Source of the DNA: Pycnococcus provasolii
Lineage: Eukaryota; Chlorophyta; Pseudoscourfieldiophyceae; Pseudoscourfieldiales; Pycnococcaceae
Assembly (NCBI GenBank): GCA_938743325.2
Contig: OW568876.1
Span: forward strand, 1-64,000
Direction of reading: 5' to 3'
Length of the DNA stretch: 64,000 bases
The position numbers were made by a program, and so were the translations under genes. Below are positions 27,881 through 38,324 of the stretch, piece by piece; the first letter of the stretch is position 1, and every line of letters starts with the position of its first letter. The notes beneath the pieces were generated by a model. It saw only the letters and a list, made by a program, of their open reading frames with translations. It was not told the origin of the DNA and did no database searches.

Positions 27881-29143
27881 ATGCTGGCGACGGCCAACTC
27901 CTCCGCGCGCGCACCACGACCGCGAATAGGCGCTCGCGCGCAGAATAGATGCGCGCACGTGCCGCACCGCACACGCGCAAAGGCGAGTGACGCCTCGGAG
28001 CACGCACCCGAGAATGCCGACTTCGAAGACGACGACGACGACGAATCGGGCGCCGTCTTTTACCACACCCAGCCTTCCGACTACCCGGACGACGCAAACC
28101 TCTTCCGAGGACTCGACGTGGAACTTGGATTTCACGCTGACCTCAAGGAAAGCACAAAGCCTGCGCTCGAACTCCTGCCGCCGGAGGAAAGGAAGAAGGC
28201 GGAACGGGACTGGTTCTACGTTCCCGAAGGCGGTTGGCCCACCGAAAAAGACTACCTGTCGCGCAAGGTGTCTTACGTCAGCGAAGCGGAGGACGTCGAA
28301 TTGTCCGACGCTCACGACGACGCCGATGCACGAACACCGCTCGGCGAGCTGCGGGAGGGGCAAATTCTTGATGGCGTCGTCAGCGGAATCAACTTTGGAC
28401 TTGGATGCTTCGTTGACGTTGGCGCGCACAACGACGGCGTCGTGCGAATGACCAAGGACGAGTGGATGCTTGGCGAGGACCCGGAGTGGAGCCTTGAGCC
28501 TGCAGAGAATTATCCACGTCAACAGCTGAGGTGCGCAAGCGAAAAGCACGGCGGTGGTGGAACGCCGGTAAAGGTTATGGTGAAAAAGGTGTGGGCAAAC
28601 GATAACAAACGATTTCGCCTGCCTCTCGAACTCGTACTTCTCGAGCCAGACCTCAGCCGCTTCATGAAGAGGCAGTTGCAGGGTGCTGCCGATGGCCACT
28701 ATCCTCCGCTGAACTTCTACGCTGGCGAGGACTTCTTCGAAGTGTGCGAGGCGGTGGGCCGACCGACCATCAGGCTGTACCCGTCGGCGGCGGGGGGAGG
28801 TGGTGCCGCGGCACCGCCCACGGGTGGATACTCGGAGACTCTGTGGCGCCGGAACATCGACGGATCGCTGTCAGATCGCTTCACCGTGACGAGCGATCCG
28901 CTAGAACGTTCGCCATACTTCAACATGGCGCTCGCCGCGGACGCCAACCCGGAGGATGCTCGTCATTCGACGTACCATCAACAAGACCACGACCTTGCGC
29001 CTGGCGCACCCTCGGGTGAATTTGGCATGCCTCGTCCGACAGTTGAGATTGCAGTGCGTGAGGGCGATCGCGTACACGGCGGTAGCCATGGCGGTGAGAT
29101 TGTGATTGCACGGCCTGTCCCTTCAGACGACGCGATCGTGTAA
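27881..29143 (+). CDS. S1 RNA-binding domain protein, plastid-targeted
   Basis: 420 residues from ATG 27881. The Arg/Ala-rich first 40 residues look like a plastid transit peptide. A conserved acidic block with RDWFYVPEGGWPTEKDYLSR precedes an S1 domain at about 158-250 (GQILDGVVSGINFGLGCFVD). The C-terminal half has no named domain. A single S1 after an acidic N-terminal block recalls pTAC10/PAP3 of the plastid RNA polymerase complex, but I cannot confirm that. Likely binds RNA in plastid gene expression. Confidence 0.7.
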   Translation: MLATANSSARAPRPRIGARAQNRCAHVPHRTRAKASDASEHAPENADFEDDDDDESGAVFYHTQPSDYPDDANLFRGLDVELGFHADLKESTKPALELLPPEERKKAERDWFYVPEGGWPTEKDYLSRKVSYVSEAEDVELSDAHDDADARTPLGELREGQILDGVVSGINFGLGCFVDVGAHNDGVVRMTKDEWMLGEDPEWSLEPAENYPRQQLRCASEKHGGGGTPVKVMVKKVWANDNKRFRLPLELVLLEPDLSRFMKRQLQGAADGHYPPLNFYAGEDFFEVCEAVGRPTIRLYPSAAGGGGAAAPPTGGYSETLWRRNIDGSLSDRFTVTSDPLERSPYFNMALAADANPEDARHSTYHQQDHDLAPGAPSGEFGMPRPTVEIAVREGDRVHGGSHGGEIVIARPVPSDDAIV

Positions 29144-29265
29144 ATACAAAGTCTGGCTGCAAACTTCTATCACAGCGCCACCCAACCCCAACGTGTTTTA
29201 CGAACAGTGCGTCCTACGGGTAGGTTGTTAAGGTTAATAGCGAAGAGCCGCCGCTTACAAAAATG

Positions 29266-30074
29266 TCAACCCATGTATATGGGAGGTAGGCCCGCACCCG
29301 GTGCGACGACGGGTGGCGGTGGTGCGGCGGCATACAGCAAGTGCGGCGGAGGGAATGCGGGGTTGTAAGCGTATGGCATGTGCGTCGACACGCCGTGACT
29401 CCAGCTGCGCAACGCCTGCACGGTAACACGAATGGTCAGCGAGTCGTGGTGAAGTCGCGCGAATGCATCGTCTGTCTTGCACAACCTCGGGTGGGACGCG
29501 ACCACGCCCCACGCGTCGGCAGGGCGAGGGCCGCTCGTCTGGCCGCGTCCCGCGGTGACGTGGGCCTTGCCAGTCGTCGCGTCAACGACGCTCACTTCGT
29601 GCAGGAAGAGCTGCCCACTTGCGTACGCGTCTGGGCTCGTAATAAACACGGAGACGTGCCCTTGGTGTTCTGGTGTGCAACCGCCAGGGAACACCTCCAG
29701 CCTGCACCTCAAGCCGCCAACTGTGAAGTAGTCGCTGCACGCGCGCGCGCCGACGCCTAGGCTGTGAGCAAGGCGAAAGCCGGCGAGCGTGTGCCTGAGT
29801 GTTGGTTGTGAATTCGTTGGGTGCAAGGGTTTTAAAAATGGAGTTAAGTTAGTTGCATTTCACGCCTAGGTTGTGGTCAAACTCGTATGTTTGTTGAGTT
29901 GAGTTGAGCGACGCACTGGTGACTTCCCGCGACGGTGTCTGCGACAGTTCGCGACGCGGTGGGCATCGTGCCAACTCCGAACGTGGAACCCGAGTTCGGG
30001 AAGATGTGCGCGTGGTGCCTGCCCGAGTGCGCGCCGTTCCAGTAGAACATGGCATCGGGCGGTGGGAACGCCAT
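29266..30074 (-). CDS. MATH-domain protein (BPM-like, no BTB), one intron
   Basis: 228 residues from two exons: 30074-29917 and 29794-29266, with a 122-nt intron (GTGCGT...CTCAG). The junction restores SRTVADTVAGSHQ-HTLAGFRLAHSLGVG, matching the start of the MATH domain in plant BPM proteins (SRTV..TVNGSH). The domain continues with YFTVGGLRC, VFPGGCTPEHQGHVSVFI and HHDSLTIRVTVQ. Plant BPM proteins carry MATH plus BTB and serve as CUL3 substrate adaptors; here the frame ends after a Pro-rich tail with no BTB, so it may only bind substrates or act as a regulator. Intron support is strong because it repairs the family motif. Confidence 0.85.
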
Positions 30075-30416
30075 GCTTCTCCGGGACGATAGACTAGCCG
30101 GGCAAGGGGAACGAGGAGGTGCGAGGCGAACGCTGAAGGAAGGGGTCGACGAAGGGAAGGGGTCGAGGTGTCCTTCATCCATATTGGTCGGGGCACGAGA
30201 AGGACGAGAAGGACTTGTCGTTCGCCCTCCCCTCCCCTCCCCTTGACCACGTCCCTGCACTCGTCGTCAACAAGGCACAAGCTGGCAGAGTGGATCAACC
30301 TCCTCCTGCCCTCCTCAACCTCCCCTCCTCCCCTCCCGAGCGCACACTCCGACCGCTGCTGCCTCACACCTCACACCTGGCGAGCAACGGCAAACTGGGT
30401 GGTCGTCGACGCCACT
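30075..30416. promoter_or_regulatory. Head-to-head intergenic region
   Basis: 342 bp between the MATH gene and the gene at 30417. It is C/T-rich on the plus strand with GGGAAGGGG-type words. No additional gene; both sides have open but low-complexity frames. Confidence 0.4.
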
Positions 30417-31274
30417 ATGGCGCACGACTTCCTGAGAACGTTGCGCATAGAGGCGACGCCTGGCGCCGCAGAGAGATTCTTAAGGGCACGCACGGTCGTA
30501 GAGGCAAAAGTGGCGTTCGCAAACGCAGAACGCGCGCAAGGGCAGAGCCTTGACGGAGGGGCCGCGGTCGCGGGCCTCGACGAACGCGACATCGACGAGG
30601 CGCCGTCGCCACGTGCTTGGACGCCTATGCTCATGCGTGCAAGCCCGGGCGTAAGCGCGACGGCGAGTTACTTCGACCGTTCACGCGAAAGGAGTGCGTC
30701 GCCTTCGCCTTCGCCTTCGCCTTCGATGTACGCCCATGGGCGTTTCGCGCTCGCCACTCCGGGAGCTGAGAACGCGTCACCAACGGACGTGCCCGTGCAG
30801 AGCCGCGACGGGCGTGGCCGCGAACGCGTCTGGCTCGGGCCGGCGTCGCCGAGCCAGCTGTTGCACTCGGGAAGTCCAGAGGCTGACATCGTTCCCACGA
30901 CGCAGCGTGGTGAGTCAGCGACCATAGTTGCTCGCGTCGCAGCAAAGCGCGTGAAGGCACCTCATCCTGCACGTTTTCACATCGACGGCTCGTCGCGCGA
31001 CGACGTCACGCGAAAGCGCGACTTGCGCGACGACGACGCCGTTCGCGTGGTTGAGCGCGTGGTTGTGTTCCACGACGAGGAGGTGACTTCGTTCCGCGAC
31101 CCGAACGACAGGTACCGCAACAAGGCGCCTCCCGACCGCCATACCGAGGCCAGTTTGGCGAAGCGCCGTGACCCCGACGACGCGAAGCTTGGCGACGCTC
31201 GCGTTCCCGGCTCTCGCGGTTGGCGCGGCACGCCCGTGAAGCGCGACTGGACGATCGCCGGTCCGTTCCGGTGA
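30417..31274 (+). CDS. Hypothetical protein, 285 aa
   Basis: Start at ATG 30417 (MAHDFLRTLRIEATPGAAER). The first 60 residues are helical. A Ser-Pro repeat (SPSPSPSPS) follows, then a highly charged Arg/Asp-rich region with RVVERVVVFHDEEV. It looks mostly disordered in the C-terminal two-thirds. I recognise no family. Codon composition is like its neighbours, so it reads as a real gene. Confidence 0.65.
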   Translation: MAHDFLRTLRIEATPGAAERFLRARTVVEAKVAFANAERAQGQSLDGGAAVAGLDERDIDEAPSPRAWTPMLMRASPGVSATASYFDRSRERSASPSPSPSPSMYAHGRFALATPGAENASPTDVPVQSRDGRGRERVWLGPASPSQLLHSGSPEADIVPTTQRGESATIVARVAAKRVKAPHPARFHIDGSSRDDVTRKRDLRDDDAVRVVERVVVFHDEEVTSFRDPNDRYRNKAPPDRHTEASLAKRRDPDDAKLGDARVPGSRGWRGTPVKRDWTIAGPFR

Positions 31275-31718
31275 CGCGCCGCGCCGCGCCACCTGAATAC
31301 CTACCCCTTGTCGCGCAGGAGAGCCTGAGTGTGAGCTCTGCCCCTGAAATTGGTGTTGGCAGGTGCAGGACGAGCAAGAGCTCTGTACATTACACGACCG
31401 ACGTTGTAACCTCCATGAACTATAAAGCTTACCTATTCTATTATGCGCACATAACCTTAACCACCGTAGGAAATCCCCAACCCCTAAAGTCGTATCCCCC
31501 AAACGTAAAACCCCAACCCCCCGCGCTCCGGTATTCGTTGTTGACTTCCCCAATGGGACAATTCCCCCTCCCATGATGCGTTGAAGGGAACTGACAGATA
31601 CATGCTCGGCCTTCCCCCTTCCCTTCCCGTCCTTCCCTTCCCGCTTCCCAACAACACATACTCCTTTCACACTCATACAACAACAACAACAACAACAACA
31701 AGACTATAAAAAAGAACG
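31275..31718 (+). promoter_or_regulatory. EB1 upstream region
   Basis: 444 bp. It contains AT-rich sequence, a run of A/C-rich words (ATCCCCAACCCCTAAAG, GTATCCCCCAAACG) near 31470-31510, a C/T-rich stretch, and a (CAA)n tract at about 31678-31702 in the probable 5' UTR just before the EB1 start codon. Confidence 0.5.
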
Positions 31719-32861
31719 ATGTCCGCGGCGAACGTGGGCATGATGGACGCCGCGTACTTCGTCGGAAAGTCCGAACTACTGCAGTGGGCAAACAAACTAC
31801 TCGGACTCTCGCTCACCAAAATTGAACAGTTCGCATCCGGGGCGGTGCACTGCCAGCTCATGGACGCTGTGCACCCAGGATGCGTGCCCATGCACAAGGT
31901 CAACTTCGACGCAAAGTCCGAGTACGAGTTCGTCAACAACTACAAGGTGCTCCAGACGGTGTTCGACAAACTCAAACTGCAAAAGCACATCGAAGTTTCC
32001 AAGCTTGTCAAGGCGAGGCCGCTCGACAACCTCGAATTCGCGCAGTGGATGAAGAGGTACTGCGACAGCGTCGCGGGGGGGGCAAACCCAAACTACAACG
32101 GAAAGGAACGACGCGCGCAGGCGAAGGGAGGAAGCTCGTTCCTCAACAGCAGCAACAACAAGGGGGGAAGGCAAGCGTCCGCAAAGGCGAACGCCGCGCC
32201 CAAAAACCAGGCGCGTGCCGCATCCAACGCGCACGCCTCGTCCTCAAGCAACAACGCCAACGGCGCCACGAACATCGACGCGGCTGCCAAGTCAGGAAGT
32301 ACCAACAGCAACAATTCCGAGCGACCACAGAGCCGCAGGCGAAGTCGAGGAAGTGGAGAATACCGCAAGCAGATTGACAACATGAGCTCGAGCGTCGCGG
32401 AGCTGAAGCTCACCGTTGAAAGCGTGGAGAAGGAGCGCGACTTCTACTTCGCGAAGCTGCGCGACATCGAGATTCTCTGCCAGCGCGACGAGCACGCCAA
32501 CACACCGCTCGGCCTGGCTGTGAGCCAGATCCTCTACGCCATGGACGAGCAGAGCGCGCAGGACGTGCTCAACGGAGGCGGCGCTGGCGAAGCTGAGGAG
32601 AAGAAGGAGCCTGAGGCGGCGGAGGCGCCGGCGCAGCAGCCGGTTGCCGAGCCTGAGGTGCGCCCTGCTGCTGACGTTGTCGCCCAGCCGCCTGTGAATG
32701 AAAATCTCACGGCGGTGCCAACGCCGACGAGCACTGCGAAGCAGAACCTGATTCGACTCGACTCGTCAACCTCCAGCTTTGGCAAGAGCCCGCTCGTGTC
32801 CGCAGAGCGCTCCCCGCTCGCTGGCGTTGAGTCAAACACAGGTCGCGTGTCCATGTGCTGA
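31719..32861 (+). CDS. EB1: EB1-type microtubule plus-end binding protein
   Basis: 380 residues from ATG 31719. N-terminal calponin-homology domain about 10-118 (SELLQWANKLLGLSLTKIEQ, VNFDAKSEYEFVNNYKVLQ, LVKARPLDNLEFAQWMKRYC). A basic, Asn/Ser-rich linker follows to about 213, then the EB-homology coiled coil at 215-262 (VAELKLTVESVEKERDFYFA). EB1 tracks growing microtubule ends and recruits partners. The tail ends RVSMC rather than the EEY/F that binds CAP-Gly proteins in animals and fungi; some plant EB1 proteins also lack it. Poly-Ala/Pro/Glu low complexity fills 285-340. Confidence 0.93.
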   Translation: MSAANVGMMDAAYFVGKSELLQWANKLLGLSLTKIEQFASGAVHCQLMDAVHPGCVPMHKVNFDAKSEYEFVNNYKVLQTVFDKLKLQKHIEVSKLVKARPLDNLEFAQWMKRYCDSVAGGANPNYNGKERRAQAKGGSSFLNSSNNKGGRQASAKANAAPKNQARAASNAHASSSSNNANGATNIDAAAKSGSTNSNNSERPQSRRRSRGSGEYRKQIDNMSSSVAELKLTVESVEKERDFYFAKLRDIEILCQRDEHANTPLGLAVSQILYAMDEQSAQDVLNGGGAGEAEEKKEPEAAEAPAQQPVAEPEVRPAADVVAQPPVNENLTAVPTPTSTAKQNLIRLDSSTSSFGKSPLVSAERSPLAGVESNTGRVSMC

Positions 32862-33166
32862 TCGGCGCAAAGATATGAAGCAAAAGAAACAAAATTGCAA
32901 GTAAAAGAGGGGCAGAAAAAGAGGTGGCGGTTAACATGAACAATGAAACGGCGCGAGAATGAGGAAAAAAAAGGTGAAAGGACATTTAAGAAATATGAGA
33001 GGGTGTGTGGTACTATGGTTAAACCCATGAAAAAAACAAAAAAACAAAAAAAAAACAAGGAGTAGAAAGCGTTGTGCCATTCATTTGTTTGAAGGAAATT
33101 CACTCTTTACAGTCGAGTAGGTTGGTAAAAACAAGAGAGAGAGAAGATTGTGATCTTCCTCCCTCT
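32862..33166. other. Convergent 3' regions
   Basis: 305 bp of A-rich 3' flanking sequence between EB1 and the ankyrin gene, with A-tracts near 33030-33060. No gene seen. Confidence 0.5.
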
Positions 33167-34274
33167 TCACCAAATGCCAAGCCGAGCACCAGGTGCCGCC
33201 GAAGTCGACGTTCCCAAGCCGTTTCCCGCAGTCTCCCAGGCTGCTGCTGACCTGCCATCTTGCGAGATGGGCAAACCACCAAAAACACTGCTGCCGGGAT
33301 TCTGAATAGGACTAGGACTCGGGGTGGCAGCAAAGGCGCCAAGAGGAAGGCTGCCAATCGCGGCTGCAGGCGGCTGCGCTGTCCCCGCCTGCGGCGGCAC
33401 CGCGGCTGACCAGCCCAATGCTGCTGCGGCGAGAGGCGCCGCGGGTGCCGCCGCAGGTGCCGACGTGGCAGCCTTGTTGTCCCAGCCGCCACCGTTTCCC
33501 GTGCCACCAAACAGGCTCGTTGAAGTTCCGTATGTCGACGAGCCTGCAACGAACGATCGATTCACTGCCGATGTCGCAGGTCCTAGGCCAAGTCCAAGGC
33601 TGTCTGTCAAACCCTGGCCGAGCCTCTCAAGCGACGACGGCGATGGTGGTGCAGCAAATGCGCCGAGCGGGAGCTTTTGCGCAGTCGCCATCGACGGCGA
33701 TGGTGGCGCAAGCGCTGAAGCCGGCGGTGCACCCAGGTCCCATCCGAGCGGAGCTTGTCTCCGGGGCTGTTGCTGGGGAGCTGGCGCCTGAGGCGCGGAA
33801 GCGGCGGTCACTGCCGCCGCCGCAGCGGCAGCGGCAGCAGCGACGGAGGATGGCTGCTGCTGATGACGGTGCTGCTGAGATGGCGGCAGGTGCATCGAAG
33901 CAGGCTGCTGAGATTGCAACGCAATGTGCTGGTGATGCTGCATAGGCGGTGGCTGTGGATGCTGCTGCGTCTGCTGCTGCTGGGGAATCATCATCGACGG
34001 TGGCGGTACAGAAAGATGTCCAGGCGTCTGCTGCTGCGGCTGCGGCATCGCTGGCTGCGGCACCACCTGCGGATGTAATGTCGAGTGGTGCTGCTGATGA
34101 TGATGCGGTGGCGGCATATGATGCTGATGCTGATGCTGGGGCAGCGGCAGCGGCAGCGGCTGCTGTGGCTGTGGCTGCTGATGCACCTGCGGCTGCGCCT
34201 GCACCGCCCCATTTGCAACACCTCCCCGAATTCGTCCACCGCGTCTCGGTGGCGACGATGCAGGCAAAGGTACC

Positions 34275-34313
<39 letters not shown>

Positions 34314-36655
34314 GGCATTAATGTTGGAGGTGCAATGGCGATAGACGCAGGCTGCTGCTGCGCTTGCTTCGGCGGCGCGGCTGACGGTGGAGCCCCCGAG
34401 GCTGCCACCGCCGCCGCCGCCGCCGCGGCTGCTATCTTCGCTTCGGCTGCTCTCTGCTGATGTTTGAGACGCTGCTGACTTCGCCGGCTCGTGGGAGGCT
34501 TGTCACCCTCTCGTCGTGAACGCGACGGACTAGGAGGCGCGGCTGGTGCAATTTGATTGCCCGCCGCAGCCGCCATTGCTGTCGTCTCGTCGCGCGGATC
34601 CCAGTCGAGCGCGCCACCTCCCCAACCAGGTCCAAGTCCAAGCTGCATACGCTCAGCCGCGAGGCGGTTGTTCTCCTCCTCCTGAGCCTTGCGTGCAGCC
34701 TCCGCCTCCTCACGCGCTTTCTCCTCAGCCACCTTCGCCATGACGGCCGCAAGCGCCTTATCCGCGCGGCTGACCAGGCCTGGGTTGAGGAATGCGCATG
34801 CGGCACCCTTCCCTTCGGCGACGAGCGCCTCGAAGTTTGCGCGAGACTCCGCGGTTGTTGGTTCATTGTTCTGCAGAGACTTCATCGCCGCTTCGAGCGC
34901 CGCCTTGACGTCCTGAGCACGCATCACCTTCGCGGTGATTTTCTTGGCATACTTGACGGATGCGCCAACCTTGGCGGCAGCCTCACTTGCAAGCTCAAGT
35001 CTCTTCAGCGCTTCCCTCTGCTCCGCCGGGTCGTACCCGCACGTCTGGCACGCCTGGCAAGCAGCCTCAAGTTCCTTCCGAGCTTGGGAGGTGGAGTCGT
35101 CGACGGCGACGTCACCGTCTGTTGGTTGTGGTGGGGACCCTGCTGCTTCTCCTGCTTCTCCTGCTGCTGCTATAGGTGGTGGTGTTTTCGTCGTCGCAGC
35201 GGAGTTGCCATTGCTGTCTGCAACGGGCGGAGTGAGTGGTGCGTCTGCTGGAGGCGCCGATGGCGTTGTAGGAGTAGTGGAGGCCGCTGCTGCTGCTGCT
35301 GCTGCTGCTTCTTGCTTGCCTCTTCTACTCTTCTGCTGCGGCTGCGGCGGCTGTGCAGCTGCGACTGAGGTGCTAGCTCCCGCGGTGGGTGTGGAGGCGT
35401 TCGTCGTCGTCGTCGTCGTCGCAACCTCCTGCTCCTTTCTTTTCTCCTCTTTTTTCGCCTTCGCCTTCGCCTTTTTGCCTTTCTGGCTCTTCGCCTTCTT
35501 GCTCTCCTCTTCCTGGGCAAGCTCTCGCAGAAGCTCTTCCATGTTCGCCTCCGCCTCCTTTTCACGCTGCGCGAGCCTCTCCGGCGTCTCCTCCTGCCTC
35601 ACGTTGCTAGCCTGCTGCTGCTGTCGCTGCCTCTGCATGCGCCGATTTTGCATGCTCTTCCTCTGGCTGAGGCGACGCAGCGCGCTGACTGCTGCCGGCC
35701 TCGCGTTCTCCTCCGCGAGGTCCGCGGGCGTGCACCCGTCGTCGTCGCAGGCGTCCACCTCCGCGCCGCTCTCGGCGAGAACGTGAACGCAGTCGATGCT
35801 CCCGTACTTCGCCGCGTGGTGCAGCGCCGTTCGTCCCTTGTCGTCTCGCGCATCTACCTCGGCGCCGCAGCTGAGCAGCGCGGCGGCGGCGGAGCAGCGG
35901 TCGGAGAACACGGCGATCATTAGCGCGGTGTACCCGTTCCAGTCACGCTCCTCTGGCTTGGCGCCAGCCTTGAGAAGGGCGGTGACGGTTCCCGCGTGTC
36001 CATTGGTTGCGGCGTGCATCAGCGGCCGACCTCCACGCACGTCGTCGGTACGCTCGAGGTCCGCGCCCATATCAGCGAGCATGACAAGAACTGCCGTCTG
36101 TCCAAACTGCGCCGCAGTTAGCACGAGTTCCCCGGCCACGTCTCGTCGTCCTTCCTCGGGAACGCGTTCGAGAAGGTCACGGCACTCATCGCACAGCCCT
36201 CTCTCCACCGCCTCGAGCAGCTTGGCTGAGAGCGAGCGCGTCGCGGCGTTGTCTGTGGATGCGGTATCTGTGTCGGTGTACACCGCGTCGAGATCCTCTA
36301 TGGACGTGTCGTCGTCGTCGTCGTCGTCGTCGTCGTACTCGGAGTCGTCATCATCCTCGGAGTCGGAGTCGTCGACGTCGTCAGCGTCCGAATCGTCCAC
36401 GTCGTTGTGGTGTTGGTGGTGGCGGTGCTGCTGCTGCTGCTGCTGCTGACTATGGTGGTGTCGTGCAACCTCTTTTGTCGCCTCGATGAGCAACTTGTTG
36501 GCAGCTTCTGCAGACAGCGGACAAGGTGGTTGCTGTTTCTGCTGCAGCTGACAAGGCTCAAAAGAAGATGGCGGCAAGCCGGAGGAGGAGGAGGAGGAGG
36601 AGGCGTGATTATTTGTGGTTGCATGAGCAGTCCCTCCGTTGCAGTCGCCTGAAGA

Positions 36656-36694
<39 letters not shown>

Positions 36695-37216
36695 GGTTGT
36701 GTAGGTGCTGGTGCTCGTGGACGTTGATGCTGCGCCGCCGCCGCCGCTGCTGCTGCTGCCGCCGTTTCCATCCTTGGAAGACGGAGGGTCGACGTACGGC
36801 GCCAGAACGGCGGTAAGTGCGTCAATGCGGTTTCCAAGGTCGTCTCGACCTAACCTTCTCATGCACTTCGGGCACGTGCAGAAGGCGCTGTACCCGCCGT
36901 TCGCTCCTATTGACGCGTTCGACGCACCAGCCCCTCGCCTCTCGTACCCGTCGACGTACTCTATCAAAGCGTCGTCGTCGTCGCAGACGACGTCCAGTCC
37001 ATCCTCCTCGTCGCTGAGAATGTACTCGTCAGGCAAGAGCTGCGCGAGCATGCGCTCCGTGACTCGTGTCGCGCGAGCGTACGATGCCGCCGCAGCGGCG
37101 TTCTGCTGCTGCGAGCTTCCGCCACTCACGTGCGCGTTCTGCGCGAACGACGCCGCCAGCGACGCGGATGCCGCCGCGGAGGCGGCGGCAGCTGCGCGCG
37201 ACGTTGTTCGCGGCAT
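33167..37216 (-). CDS. Ankyrin-repeat protein with long poly-Gln/Ala tracts
   Basis: 1349 residues from ATG 37216. Ala-rich N-terminus; a small Cys-containing segment FCTCPKCMRRLG near 112; poly-Ser, poly-Ala and His/Gln tracts; a very acidic run; then ankyrin repeats at about 325-510 (GRPLMHAATNGHAGTVTALL, GYTALMIAVFSDRCSAAAAL, GRTALHHAAKYGSIDCVHVL). A Lys-rich coiled segment follows, then a helical domain at about 715-800 (KELEAACQACQTCGYDPAEQ), and 500 residues dominated by Gln, Pro and His. CTG/CAG runs cause the poly-Gln tracts. Probably a protein-interaction scaffold; partner and compartment unknown. One open frame this long argues that it is functional. Confidence 0.8.
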
Positions 37217-38324
37217 GTGCAGTGTTGTGTCAGTCAGAAAGCTGTGCTGCCTGTGTGCTGTGCTGTGCTGTGCGTGTGGTGGTTGTGGTGGACGGCGGGC
37301 GGAGGCGCCCGGAATGGGACGCGAGAGAGAGGGGGAGGGAGGGGGAGGGAGGGGAGAGAGAGGGGGAGCGCGTCGACTGCTTTGCTTTGCTTTGTTTTCT
37401 GCCTCTGGGCTGCTGCGCCAAGAAGAGGAGGAGAAGAGAGGAGGGTTTTCAGGGTTTCAGGGTTAGGTTTTCGACGGGGGGCCTGGGCTGGACAAATACC
37501 ATCATCCCCGTCCTTTTGATTCGCCTCCCGCGCTGGATTTCACTATTTCAGGACGGAAAAACTGCCATCAAAGTGGTGGGAAGGAAAAAGGGGGCAGGAA
37601 TGTAGTTCGGGGTTTGCTCCCCAGATTCATGGGGAGGGAGTGAAATTCATTTTCGTTCAAGGTTAGAGCGAGGAGTGATGTGGAGGGCTCCATTTGGGTG
37701 GGAGGGACCCGTCCACTCACGCGTGATTGGGAATGGGTTGGTTTCCCCGCCCATTCTTTCATTGCTTCCCCCCTTCAGCCCTTCCCAGGTGCCCGCGGGG
37801 CAGGGGAAGCAGGTCCCAGGCACCCGGCATTCTTTTTCGCCTGCCTCATCTTCCCTTTTGGTCGTGGATTTCAGACTTGTCACCGGCCCCGATAAAGATA
37901 CGCTCCGGCCCAGAAACAGAAACGACTGAGAGGTCCACGGAGGCTGGCTTTGCTTTTCCCCGGGTAGGCATTTGGGAAGGCGCGCGGCCCCAGGAATCCG
38001 CCCTCATCATCGAAGCGTGATTGGAGGTCTCCGCACCACACAGCTGCCCCCCGCCCCCCCCCGCCCCCGGAGCAGGTTGACCCGGGAAACCGCGTCAAGA
38101 GGAGGCACAACATCCGACCAAACTCCCGGTGACACACGCCGCCGGCCTACTCCACAAGGGCTCCTTCACACCATCACACGCTACTCGCACTTCGCGTAGC
38201 AGCACTCGTGCCAACACACACACGGCTCCTACCACCACGACAGCGCTGTCAGAAGCCTACCACTACAGAGGCTTCACCCAAATTTCACATCAGCAGTTGC
38301 ACATTTGCATAATTCACGTAAAAC
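37217..38324. other. Head-to-head intergenic region, 1.1 kb
   Basis: The largest gene-free host stretch. It contains an AG-rich tract at 37318-37370, telobox-like words (AGGGTTTCAGGGTTAGG) at 37449-37468, several GGGG-containing words and C-rich runs near 38047-38070. Open frames here are short and low-complexity; I see no gene. Confidence 0.5.

Noticed and set aside
27555-28097. N-terminal extension of the coiled-coil protein
   Set aside because: The extra 181 codons are Arg/Gly-rich, start from inside the divergent S1 gene and cover the promoter; the ATG at 27554 is preferred.
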